A stretch of DNA of 16,658 nt from Clostridium sp. UBA4746 (GCA_002403785.1 DHIM01000318.1:1-16658), one strand, 5' to 3'. Positions 7,156 to 14,085 are shown, numbered from the stretch's first letter. The notes: generated by a model not told the origin, from the sequence alone. Program-made: numbers and translations.

Positions 7156-7806
7156 ATGGAAATGATATTACTAAAGAATGATTTTAATGGTGCTCTAAAT
7201 GCTTTATTAGAAAATATGGTAAATAATCATATTGAAGATTACAAAGAGAAATATTCAACAGAGACCAAAGAACAGTTTAAAGTTGACCTTTCATGTAATG
7301 AAGACTTAACAAGAGAACTTGAGAATATAGAAAAAATGATAAGTAGGGATTTATCCTCAAAGGAAATAGTCATATTTAAATACCTATTTAATCATAGTTT
7401 AATGAGAAAAGTATATTCAAGTAATAAACTTGTTACGATACATACCCATAACCTAAAAGAATGGAAGATAGATGGGTTTGGCAATTGCTTGGAGGTATAT
7501 GTTAAAAATGAAAATTATGTTGCAGTTAAATGTGAGTTGGGAATAATTTATTTATTAATAGAAGGAAAGATAGGTGAAGATAGATATATTTCAGTATCCA
7601 CTGAAAATAGAGATACAATCTCAGACAATGTTTATCAAATTGAAGGTGCTGTGCAAGTTGCGAATATAGATATATGCACATCCAAAGGTACCATTATTTT
7701 TACTAATGGTAAAGAGCTCCATATAGAGATTAATAGAGACATTGACCTTATAGATAGTGATGATTACAATAGCACAGTAAAAGGGATTATAACTGAATTT
7801 AAGTAA
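7156..7806 (+). CDS. Hypothetical protein, 216 aa
   Basis: I do not recognise this protein. It is supported as a gene by AAAGGGG 10 nt upstream of the ATG, uninterrupted coding over 651 nt with the codon use of its neighbours, and a hairpin just after the stop. Residues 1-75 are Asn/Glu/Lys-rich and probably helical (NALLENMVNNHIEDYKEKY); residues 80-210 alternate hydrophobic and polar residues as in beta structure (LVTIHTHNLKEWKIDGFGN, CLEVYVKNENYVAVKCEL, GTIIFTNGKELHIEINRDID). There is no signal peptide, membrane span or Cys-rich motif. A second ATG two codons in (7162) is an alternative but worse-placed start. It stands alone, convergent with the HxlR gene. Confidence 0.75.
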   Translation: MEMILLKNDFNGALNALLENMVNNHIEDYKEKYSTETKEQFKVDLSCNEDLTRELENIEKMISRDLSSKEIVIFKYLFNHSLMRKVYSSNKLVTIHTHNLKEWKIDGFGNCLEVYVKNENYVAVKCELGIIYLLIEGKIGEDRYISVSTENRDTISDNVYQIEGAVQVANIDICTSKGTIIFTNGKELHIEINRDIDLIDSDDYNSTVKGIITEFK

Positions 7807-7816
7807 AATAAAACGG

Positions 7817-7840
7817 GCACTAAGTGTTATGACTTAGTGC
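7817..7840 (+). terminator. Hairpin after the 216-residue gene
   Basis: GCACTAAG (7817-7824) and CTTAGTGC (7833-7840), 8-nt loop, 11 nt after the stop codon, followed by TATTATATC. The U-tract is weak. Confidence 0.55.
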
Positions 7841-8225
7841 TATTATATCAGATAATAGCTAAATCGTATTCATTACGTAATCTTCTTAAAGCTCGTAATA
7901 AACAACTGTAAGAATCATTACTGCTATAATGTGAAGTTGGAAAAATGAATACTTAATTGATGTGTGTAGGAAATATCAGAGATATCTGAAAAGCCATGTT
8001 ATAAAGATCTCCTCATTGGAGTTTTAGTAAACATGTATTATTCAAGAGAATAGGAATAGATTTAGTTTACAACATTCTTTTATTCTTCATCAACTAAGTC
8101 ATATGATGGAATTAATATTCAATATATGGCCTATTTTTACATATGTACAGCCTGTATACGTTATATATATAACATATAGACACTTAGTATTATCAATATT
8201 TATCTATATTATAGATTTAAAAGAA
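7841..8225. other. 385-nt convergent intergenic gap with a 14-bp palindrome
   Basis: Lies between two genes that converge, so promoters are not expected. No conserved protein is recognisable in any frame. The one structured item is the perfect palindrome GTTATATATATAAC at 8160-8173, preceded by CTGTATACG. Confidence 0.45.
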
Positions 8226-8262
8226 AAGATAGCCTTTCCCTAGCAATGGGACAGGTTATCTT
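8226..8262 (-). terminator. Terminator of the HxlR gene, possibly bidirectional
   Basis: Arms 8226-8235 and 8253-8262 pair at 9 of 10 positions, and an inner TCCC/GGGA pair extends the stem around a 7-nt loop. Leftward the stem is followed by TTTCTTTTAAATC; rightward by ATTTTAATAC. It lies 29 nt beyond the HxlR stop. Confidence 0.7.
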
Positions 8263-8290
8263 ATTTTAATACAGTTTCTAACTGCAATAA

Positions 8291-8620
8291 TTAATCTTTA
8301 TTAGGAAAATGCTTGATTGACCAATCTTGAATCATTTCTAATGCTGGAAATAGGTCTTTCCCAATTTCGGTTAGTAGATATTCTACTTTAGGTGGAACTT
8401 CAGGATAAACTATTTTTGTAATTAGGCCATGATGCTGGAGTTCTTGTAATTTTTCATTAAGAACTTTTTGACTAATACCACCAGTTATTCTTTGAAGTTC
8501 TAAAAATCTTTTCGGACCATCATTTAAATGACATAAGATTACAGCTTTCCATTTACCGCGAATTATTTCCATTCCAAAATCTATATTACAGACATATTTT
8601 TTACCATCATATATGATCAT
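8291..8620 (-). CDS. HxlR-family winged-helix transcriptional regulator
   Basis: DNA-binding repressor or activator, 109 residues, the usual size for the family. Characteristic motifs are GKWKAVILCHLNDGPKRFLEL (22-42, allowing for the first wing helix), the recognition-helix region GGISQKVLNEKLQELQHHGL (47-66) and VEYLLTEIGKDLFPALEMI. The N-terminal Cys11 (YVCNID) matches the conserved redox- or electrophile-sensing Cys of regulators such as YodB and HypR; a second Cys is at about 30. The start is set by AGGTAGGTG before ATG. HxlR regulators usually control an adjacent oxidoreductase and themselves, but no intact divergent gene is present here: the upstream side leads into the RepA relic. Its target may have been lost or lie elsewhere. 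A good promoter is at 8674-8702. Confidence 0.92.
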   Translation of the reverse strand: MIIYDGKKYVCNIDFGMEIIRGKWKAVILCHLNDGPKRFLELQRITGGISQKVLNEKLQELQHHGLITKIVYPEVPPKVEYLLTEIGKDLFPALEMIQDWSIKHFPNKD

Positions 8621-8673
8621 ATTTACACCTACCTATGAAAATTTCTCAAATGAAAACATTATAACTAAGTATT

Positions 8674-8702
8674 ATTATATATCATTTAAGATATAGTTTC
8701 AA
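8674..8702 (-). promoter_or_regulatory. Sigma-A promoter of the HxlR gene
   Basis: On the minus strand, TTGAAA (8702-8697), exact 17-bp spacer, TATAAT (8679-8674). The expected start is near 8667, giving a leader of about 45 nt. Confidence 0.65.
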
Positions 8703-9093
8703 TTTACTAATAAATAAATTTGTCGAAAAACCGTGTAAGTTCAACAATTCATACCTTTTGGTTAGATAACTAACTAAAAAGTGCATACTATCTCTTTGCT
8801 TTGGAGTGATGTATACTTCATTTAAAGCAAGCAATACCAACATAAATATAGATTTAATGTGGACATAATTGACCAAACAGCAGCGCAAAGTATGTTTAAT
8901 GAGCATAATAAGTATTTTCGTACGGGTGAAACAATGAACATATATTATACTAGAAACAGAAGGCAATAAAAAAATATTATTAATACAATAGATTTCAATA
9001 AAAATAGACATTCACAAATAACACCAGTCTGATGTGGGTGTGGATATATGAAAATGCGGAAGGTAAGAAAATTAAAGTATTTGAGTAGCAAAA
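8703..9093. other. 391-nt gap, no supported gene
   Basis: An open frame on the minus strand covers most of it (8682-9011) but has no ribosome binding site and overlaps the HxlR promoter. Part of it (YITPKQRDSMHFLVSYLTKR) looks protein-like, so a degraded gene is possible; I could not assign a family. The right end may be the lost N-terminal part of the RepA relic. Confidence 0.35.
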
Positions 9094-9369
9094 GAAATGT
9101 TTTTTAAAGATATGTGTATTGATGCAAAGCTTCTGTAGGGGCTTCTTTTAGACCGTTTAGAGCTATCTATGGAAAACGATTGGATTAATGAAAAAGGAGA
9201 ACTTTATTTAATATTCACCAGAGATAAAATTGAAAAGATTTTACAAATATCTGATAAAACCTGTGCCGAAGCATTTAAAAATCTAGGTGAAGCTGAGCTT
9301 ATAAAAGAATTAAATCAAGGTTTAGGAAAGTTAAATTTGATATTTATTAGTCATATAATTATCGATTAA
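9094..9369 (+). pseudogene. RepA_N plasmid replication initiator fragment with in-frame stop
   Basis: Remnant of a RepA_N-type initiator, the protein that starts replication of many Firmicutes plasmids and conjugative elements. The frame reads FFKDMCIDAKLL, then TAG at 9136-9138, then GLLLDRLELSMENDWINEKG and onward through IEKILQISDKTCAEAFKNLGEAEL, QGLGKLNLIFI. The family consensus here is AKLLYGLLLDR, so the TAG replaces a Tyr codon (TAT or TAC). The ATG at 9169 is internal and lacks a ribosome binding site. Only the N-terminal winged-helix domain (about 90 residues) is left; the rest of the protein ends at TAA 9367-9369. It is evidence that plasmid or ICE DNA once integrated here. Confidence 0.85.
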
Positions 9370-9409
9370 TTGCAATCGTATACATTAAACACTTGCAATC
9401 GTATACATT
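9370..9409 (+). repeat. Two perfect 17-bp direct repeats
   Basis: TTGCAATCGTATACATT occurs at 9370-9386 and again at 9393-9409, 23 bp apart start to start (about two helical turns). The unit contains GTATAC, as in operators of GntR-type regulators. The first copy begins one base after the RepA relic stop codon; the second supplies the -35 of the hppA promoter. It may be a regulator site or an old iteron pair. Confidence 0.75.
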
Positions 9410-9421
9410 TAGATATATTAT
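9393..9421 (+). promoter_or_regulatory. Sigma-A promoter of hppA
   Basis: TTGCAA (9393-9398), 17-bp spacer, TATTAT (9416-9421). The -35 and most of the spacer lie inside the second direct repeat, so a protein bound to the repeat would block RNA polymerase. ATTAGT-N6-ACTAAT follows at 9419-9436, around the expected start. Confidence 0.55.
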
Positions 9422-9489
9422 TAGTTTATATACTAATTATTATATATGCGAATAAGCATAATTAATTTACTTAAAGGGGGTACATAATA

Positions 9490-11625
9490 TTGAATATTTA
9501 TTTCGGAATCATCTTCACTGCTATAATAATTGCCATACTTTTTATAGCATATCTTACAAAGTATATCTTTTCACAAGACAAAGGTACAAAGGAAATGCAA
9601 GCCGTTTCTGATGCAATAAAAGAAGGTGCTTTTGCATTTATGAGAAGACAATACAAAACGATTTTTATATTAGCTCTAGTTACTGTAGTTATCATTGTAG
9701 TTGCAAATTACTTTGGTAATTTATCAAAAGGAACAGGAGTTGCAATGTCGGTTGCATGGCATATTGGTATTGCATTTATAACTGGTGCAGTTTGCTCCGC
9801 AATTTCAGGCTACATTGGAATGTATATGGCAGTTAATTCCAATATTAGAGCTGCAGCAGGAGCAAAAAAGGGGTTAAATAAAGCTCTTACTGTTGCTCTG
9901 CGGGGAGGAGCCGTAACTGGTTTATCAGTTACTTCACTTTCACTACTTGGTGTTTCTGTATTATTTATTCTATTTGGAGGAATGTCTAACAGTGATACCT
10001 TAATTAAAGAAGCACCTTCACTTTTAGTTGGCTTTGCTTTTGGAGCTTCTTTTGTTGCATTGTTTGCTCAGCTTGGTGGTGGAATATACACAAAAGCTGC
10101 AGATGTTGGAGCAGATCTTGTTGGTAAAGTTGAAGTTGGCATTCCAGAAGATGATGCCAGAAACCCTGCTGTTATAGCTGATCTTGTTGGAGATAACGTT
10201 GGTGACTGCGCAGGAAGAGGAGCAGATCTTTTCGAATCTACTGCAGCAGAAAATATTGGAGCAATGATACTTGGGGTTGCACTTTATCCTGTATTTGGTT
10301 GGAAGGGTATTATGTTTCCTTTAGTTACAGGTGCAATTGGAATTATTTCTTCAATCGTAGGTTTAATGTTTGTAAAAGCAGATGATGATACTGATAATCC
10401 TATGTCTGCTCTTTATAAGGGTTATTTTGTAACAAGTATACTCAATCTTATATTCTTGTTTTTCATAATTAAATCTATGTTCTCGGGCACTCTAGCAAGT
10501 GGAGAAAGCATACATTACATGTATCTCTACCTTTGTGCGGTTGCAGGCATAGCACTGAGTTTTTTATTTGTTGTAATCACAGATTACTATACTTCATATA
10601 AATACAGACCTGTTAAATCAATTGCAAAAGCTTCACAAACTGGAGCCGCAACTAACATAATTTCAGGTATTTCAGTTGGTATGGAATCGACAGCGCTACC
10701 TGTACTTTCAGTATCGCTTGCAATATTTACTTCCTATACCCTTGGCAAATTAGCACTTCCAGGTGTTGCAAACGGTGGACTTTATGGAATAGCTGTTGCA
10801 ACTATAGGAATGCTTTCAACTTGTGCTTATATACTTGCTATGGATACTTTTGGACCAATTACCGACAACGCTGGTGGTATTGTTGAAATGTCCGGAGCTC
10901 CCGAGGAAATCAGATTAATAACAGACAAATTAGATGCATGTGGAAATACTACTAAAGCTTTAACTAAAGGCTACGCAGTTGGCTCTGCAGCTCTTGCAAC
11001 CTTCCTCTTATTCTTTGCATATATAGGCGAGGTAAAAATACTATCAGGAATTCCTTTTGATAGCGTTTTCCCAGTAGATATTGGAAAACCAGAAGTTTTC
11101 ATTGGTGCGTTTATCGGTGCAATGATAGTTTTCCTTTTCTCATCTGCCGCAATAAGAGCAGTTGGCAACGCAGCTCAATACGTAATCTTAGAAGTTAGGG
11201 CGCAGTTTAAAGAATTCCCTGGCATAATGACTTTCAAACAAAAACCAGATTACGCAAGATGTGTTGATATAGTTACAAAAGGCGCTCTTAAAGAAATGTT
11301 ACTTCCAGGTCTTATTCCTATTACTGTACCAGTACTCGTTGGAGTATTTCTTGGAAAAGAAGCTGCAGCCGGCTTCCTACTAGTAACTACAATTGTAGGT
11401 GTTATCATGGCACTATTCTTAAACAATGGTGGTGGAGCATGGGATAACGCTAAGAAGTATATTGAACTTGGTAACTTTGGTGGAAAGAAATCCGAACCTC
11501 ACAAAGGAGCAGTTGTTGGAGATACCGTTGGAGATCCTTTCAAGGATACAGCAGGTCCTTCACTACATGTTTTGATAAAATTAATAACTACCTTAACACT
11601 TGTTTTCGTTTCAATTTTTAGATAG
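9490..11625 (+). CDS. hppA: Membrane-bound inorganic pyrophosphatase, K+-independent type (ion-pumping)
   Basis: Integral membrane enzyme that hydrolyses pyrophosphate to two phosphates and uses the energy to move H+ and/or Na+ across the membrane. The 711 residues and about 16 hydrophobic segments match the family. Catalytic motifs are intact: GGGIYTKAADVGADLVGKVE (196-215, with the Asp205-to-Glu215 core), EDDARNPAVIADLVGDNVGD (220-239) and GRGADLFES (242-250); the C-terminal counterpart is AVVGDTVGDPFKDTAGPSLH. At GNTTKALTKGYAVGSA, Lys489 and Thr492 occupy the positions that in K+-dependent enzymes are Ala and Gly/Ala, so this one should not need K+. H+ versus Na+ is not decided. The start is a TTG, set by AAAGGGGG 9 nt upstream; no in-frame ATG fits. 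A DUF1540 ORF overlaps its stop and shares the terminator. Confidence 0.96.
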   Translation: MNIYFGIIFTAIIIAILFIAYLTKYIFSQDKGTKEMQAVSDAIKEGAFAFMRRQYKTIFILALVTVVIIVVANYFGNLSKGTGVAMSVAWHIGIAFITGAVCSAISGYIGMYMAVNSNIRAAAGAKKGLNKALTVALRGGAVTGLSVTSLSLLGVSVLFILFGGMSNSDTLIKEAPSLLVGFAFGASFVALFAQLGGGIYTKAADVGADLVGKVEVGIPEDDARNPAVIADLVGDNVGDCAGRGADLFESTAAENIGAMILGVALYPVFGWKGIMFPLVTGAIGIISSIVGLMFVKADDDTDNPMSALYKGYFVTSILNLIFLFFIIKSMFSGTLASGESIHYMYLYLCAVAGIALSFLFVVITDYYTSYKYRPVKSIAKASQTGAATNIISGISVGMESTALPVLSVSLAIFTSYTLGKLALPGVANGGLYGIAVATIGMLSTCAYILAMDTFGPITDNAGGIVEMSGAPEEIRLITDKLDACGNTTKALTKGYAVGSAALATFLLFFAYIGEVKILSGIPFDSVFPVDIGKPEVFIGAFIGAMIVFLFSSAAIRAVGNAAQYVILEVRAQFKEFPGIMTFKQKPDYARCVDIVTKGALKEMLLPGLIPITVPVLVGVFLGKEAAAGFLLVTTIVGVIMALFLNNGGGAWDNAKKYIELGNFGGKKSEPHKGAVVGDTVGDPFKDTAGPSLHVLIKLITTLTLVFVSIFR

Positions 11626-11786
11626 ATAATAAAATAAAAAATGATAGTATACTTTGCTCTGTTAATGAATGTAAATTCCATGACGGTGGAGTAAATTACT
11701 GTACACTAGAAGAGATTCAAGTGATGAAACATGAGCCCGAAGCAAAAACAGTAGAATGCACAGATTGTGGAAGCTTTGCAAAATAG
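11622..11786 (+). CDS. DUF1540 Cys-rich small protein, no canonical start codon
   Basis: About 45-54 residues with the DUF1540 pattern: LCSVNECKFHDGGVNYC, then TLEEIQVMKHEP and VECTDCGSFAK. Five Cys (CSVNEC, YC and CTDC) plus His suggest metal binding; the role of the family is not established. The frame opens at 11622, one frame off from hppA and overlapping its stop codon, but between there and the first Cys there is no ATG, GTG or TTG, and no ribosome binding site; the only start-like codons are ATA at 11622, 11634 and 11649. Intact relatives begin with a few residues before LCSVNEC, so the coding part is complete apart from the start. It may be read by coupling from hppA with a rare start, or be silenced by a lost start codon. 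It ends 21 nt before the terminator at 11807. Confidence 0.6.
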   Translation: MDNKIKNDSILCSVNECKFHDGGVNYCTLEEIQVMKHEPEAKTVECTDCGSFAK

Positions 11787-11806
11787 TAAAATTATAAATA
11801 ACATTG

Positions 11807-11836
11807 AAAAACCATCTGGAACTTAGATGGTTTTTT
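11807..11836 (+). terminator. Intrinsic terminator of the hppA-DUF1540 unit
   Basis: AAAAACCATCT-type stem: arms 11807-11817 and 11825-11835, 7-nt loop, followed by TTTTTTCTTT. Strong and canonical. Its position after the DUF1540 frame puts that frame on the hppA transcript. Confidence 0.9.
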
Positions 11837-11849
11837 CTTTATATTCTCA

Positions 11850-12539
11850 TTTAGATACCAATTCTATACACCTACCCGATGGGTTGATGAGGCCCATGTA
11901 ATAATAAATGAATCGTTAGGGGGAGAATGGAAGGAAAAGTACGTGGTTTAGGATCGTGCAGGGGGGACAGGCAACTTAACACGAGATTATACTTTCAAAG
12001 AATTATATTGTTCTACATTGGTTCCTAGTAATCTTGAGATAGGTGAAAGATATAGTAAGAATGTAACTCCGTTTCAATATGATTTCCTTAATGATGATAT
12101 AGAAATACATTAAGGAAAAGATTTATTGGCTAATTTTATAAAAATGCCTAGGAAATTGTTAGAAGCGTTTGAGCAAGATAAACCGATTTCATTTTTAATT
12201 AATCCGCCTTTTGCAACTGCAAATAATGCAGGAACAAAATATGGAGATCATAAAAGAGGAGTAGTCCTGACTAGAATAAACAAATTGATGGAAAAGAAGA
12301 ATGTGGGAGCCTCTAGCAAGCAGTTATATGCACAATTCTTATATAGAATTCTTTTATTTAAGAGAAAATTTAAATTAACGAATATATGTATTGCAACAAT
12401 GCCGGCACCTTCATCAACAACTATGATATCTGAACAGTATAAAGGTAATTCAATTTTAAGTTCAAGATCTATATTTGTAACAACTTTTTTAAGCATGGCA
12501 ACAATACCTATAGTAATGTTGTTCATATCTCATATTTAA
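11850..12539 (+). pseudogene. Adenine-specific (N6) DNA methyltransferase fragment with two in-frame stops
   Basis: Relic of a restriction- or element-type N6-adenine methylase. In one frame it reads FYTPTRWVDEAH, then YVV, TAG (11949-11951, probably a lost Trp codon), DRAGGTGNLTRDY (motif I, AdoMet binding; DPAxGTGN in intact relatives), FQYDFLNDD, TAA (12111-12113), then PISFLINPPFATANNAGTKYG with the catalytic NPPF motif IV, and LYAQFLYRILLFKRKFKLTN. Similarity ends near 12395; the following 48 codons to the stop at 12539 do not look like the family and seem to be other DNA. The start is missing: the frame abuts the terminator at 11807-11836. The ORF from TTG 12126 is only the last open part and has no ribosome binding site. 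Not functional. Confidence 0.85.
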
Positions 12540-12771
12540 TATAACTAATTCTACTATATAATTAAGGATGATTATATAGGGGTACAGTAACGATTCGTGC
12601 AAAAAACAAACAGACACAAGACAATATTCCCTCTAAATACTATCACATAAGTACCACTTTTACTTTTGTGAGAAAGTGATTAAAAAGACCACTTCCAGAC
12701 AGCAGAAATATAAAAAAATACCGTTATGTAGCTTTTCTTTATTTGTAATATTTTGTATAAAAAACTGTATA

Positions 12772-12806
12772 TTGTACTGCACATTAGTGCATAATATACA
12801 TGTATA
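12772..12806 (+). promoter_or_regulatory. Promoter of the 93-residue gene with two embedded palindromes
   Basis: TTGTAC (12772-12777), 17-bp spacer, TATACA (12795-12800). The spacer holds the dyad TGCAC-N4-GTGCA (12778-12791), and the perfect 12-bp palindrome TATACATGTATA (12795-12806) covers the -10. This layout suggests repressor control. The preceding stretch 12540-12771 holds a weak dyad at 12643-12671 and no gene. Confidence 0.45.
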
Positions 12807-12834
12807 GATATTATATACTTAGGAGTGAGCAACC

Positions 12835-13116
12835 ATGAGCTTAACTAATAATCAAAAATTAGAATTAATAAACAGTATTGAAATTGCAAATTGGGCTTCT
12901 ACCTCTGAAAAAAGACCTTTCGCTTATACATATGATAATAAAGGAAATAGAAAAATACTCTATAAATTAGGTATGACAGAAGAAGAAATAAATTTTGAGT
13001 GCTATAGAGGGTGTGCCGTATTAGATTTAATTAGTATTGGTTTAAAATATGCCAATTGCTTCAGCAAAGAAAGAGGATTTTATAATGAAGAAATTATAAG
13101 ACAAGAATTGTTTTAA
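12835..13116 (+). CDS. Hypothetical protein, 93 aa
   Basis: I do not recognise this protein. It is well supported as a gene: AGGAGTGAG 7 nt before the ATG, a plausible promoter, clean coding to TAA, and a strong terminator immediately after. It is hydrophilic with a helical start (LTNNQKLELINSIEIANW), a middle part that is basic (ENRKILYKLG-like, residues 36-46), and three Cys (56, 60 and 75) of which Cys56 and Cys60 form CYRGC. The C-terminus is acidic (NEEIIRQELF). No signal peptide or membrane span. It stands alone between the methylase relic and the recombinase relic, and so may be a cargo gene of the former element, but this is inference. Confidence 0.72.
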   Translation: MSLTNNQKLELINSIEIANWASTSEKRPFAYTYDNKGNRKILYKLGMTEEEINFECYRGCAVLDLISIGLKYANCFSKERGFYNEEIIRQELF

Positions 13117-13130
13117 TAACAGTAATAAAT

Positions 13131-13165
13131 AAAGGCAGCGAGAATAAACAATTCTTGCTGCCTTT
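13131..13165 (+). terminator. Intrinsic terminator of the 93-residue gene
   Basis: Arms 13131-13145 and 13151-13165 pair at 14 of 15 positions with a 5-nt loop, followed by TCATTTTTAATTTTG. Starts 15 nt after the stop codon. Confidence 0.88.
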
Positions 13166-13268
13166 TCATTTTTAATTTTGCCTTAATATAGAACAATTTT
13201 ACTGTATTACAATCTATTGCGAGAAAAATTATATTTATATTGTGAGTATCTTCAGACCAGGATCCTAG

Positions 13269-13549
13269 ATTTATGAATGCGATACTTTAATAGTAACAAA
13301 ACTAGACAGAGTGGCAAGGAGTATGACAAAAGGAAGTGCGTTTAGTAAATAATTTACTAAACAGAGAAATTAAGGTGAATATAATAAATATAGGGATTAT
13401 GGATAATACATCATCAAGTAATTTGATAAGAAATATATTTTTTAGTTTTGCAGAATTTGAAAGAGATATGATAGTTGAACGTACCCAAGAGGGTAAAGCA
13501 ATTGCCAAAACTAAAAAAAGATTTAAAGAGGGCAGACCAAAAGTTTAAT
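13269..13549 (+). pseudogene. Serine recombinase (resolvase/invertase) fragment, frameshifted
   Basis: Middle of a small serine recombinase. The first frame reads CDTLIVTKLDRVARSMTKGS (from 13278) and the rest continues one frame on from about 13340: LVNNLLNREIKVNIINIG, NLIRNIFFSFAEFERDMIVE, RTQEGKAIAKTKKRFKEGRP. Both parts match the catalytic domain: KLDRVARS strand-helix and AEFERDMIVERTQEG helix. One extra base near 13336-13342 separates them. The N-terminal region with the catalytic Ser and the C-terminal helix-turn-helix after GRPK are both missing. The stop at 13546-13548 lies at a junction with unrelated sequence. It cannot be functional. Resolvases of this type travel with plasmids and transposons. 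Confidence 0.88.
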
Positions 13550-13699
13550 ATCATTGCAACAGTGCTAACTGCTATCGGTATGTTCTTTGGAGGGGTATTT
13601 CCTTTTGATAAATTGCTCAATATTCTATATCCTTTAGCAGGATATTCAGCTATTGTTTTCGCGGTCTTTATGATTTATAAAGAATTAAGGGAAAATTAA
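13543..13699 (+). pseudogene. C-terminal fragment of an integral membrane protein, fused to the recombinase relic
   Basis: From about 13547 a different frame becomes coding-like: KFNIIATVLTAIGMFFGGVF, then PFDKLLNILYPLAGYSAIVF and AVFMIYKELREN, TAA at 13697-13699. Two hydrophobic segments and a charged tail are typical of a transporter C-terminus; it resembles the end of YkvI-type membrane proteins, with low certainty. The longer open frame starting at 13475 is an artefact, reading the recombinase relic out of frame. No start. A terminator follows at 13731-13758, presumably that of the lost parent gene. Confidence 0.55.
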
Positions 13700-13730
13700 C
13701 TGTATCACACTCGCTTTTATGGTTGCTATT

Positions 13731-13758
13731 AGAGAAGCAAAATTGGATTTGCGTCTCT
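13731..13758 (+). terminator. Intrinsic terminator after the membrane-protein fragment
   Basis: Arms 13731-13741 and 13748-13758 pair at 10 of 11 positions with a 6-nt loop, followed by TTTTTAATTTTTATG. Confidence 0.82.
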
Positions 13759-13998
13759 TTTTAATTTTTATGAGATTAGATTTATATTTTTTAATTTTAT
13801 TAATGACACTAATACAAGTGTGTATATATTCATTATTTTATTTATGAAGTATGCACCTATAGGGGTGGGTTTATAAGAAATAGGAAAAAAGCTCAGAGTT
13901 CTTTAATTTTTATGTTAACTTTTTTTCTATTAACAAATATCGTAGTACCTGTGTGAACTAGTACGTAGTATTTCATTTATACCAATGAAAAGGACGAA

Positions 13999-14041
13999 TA
14001 CATAAGACCGTTTTTGGAGAGATCCGATACGGTCTTATGTA
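13999..14041. repeat. Perfect 13-bp inverted repeat
   Basis: TACATAAGACCGT (13999-14011) and its exact complement (14029-14041), loop 17 nt with TTTTTGG at its start. No U-tract follows the stem on either strand, so it is not a standard terminator. It could be an RNA hairpin or a recombination-related site. Confidence 0.6.
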
Positions 14042-14085
14042 GTATACTGGAAAAAGTAAAAACAGACTCAATTGATTATGAAAAA

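Noticed and set aside
8682..9011. Open frame on the minus strand, 109 codons
   Set aside because: No ribosome binding site, and its end overlaps the HxlR promoter. A short part looks protein-like, but no family could be named, so it is only mentioned in the gap entry.
1111..12067. GAATGTAAC appearing at about 1111, 1174, 6732 and 12059 as a shared regulatory motif
   Set aside because: The copies are on different strands, at no constant distance from genes, and one lies inside a coding relic; chance in AT-rich DNA is not excluded.
12248..12526. 92-codon minus-strand frame as a real gene
   Set aside because: Its second half is antisense to the methylase relic and it has no ribosome binding site. 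Only the first 40 codons are interesting, as a possible inserted fragment.
13475..13699. 74-residue membrane protein starting at 13475
   Set aside because: Its first 24 codons read the recombinase relic out of frame; only the tail from about 13547 is genuine.
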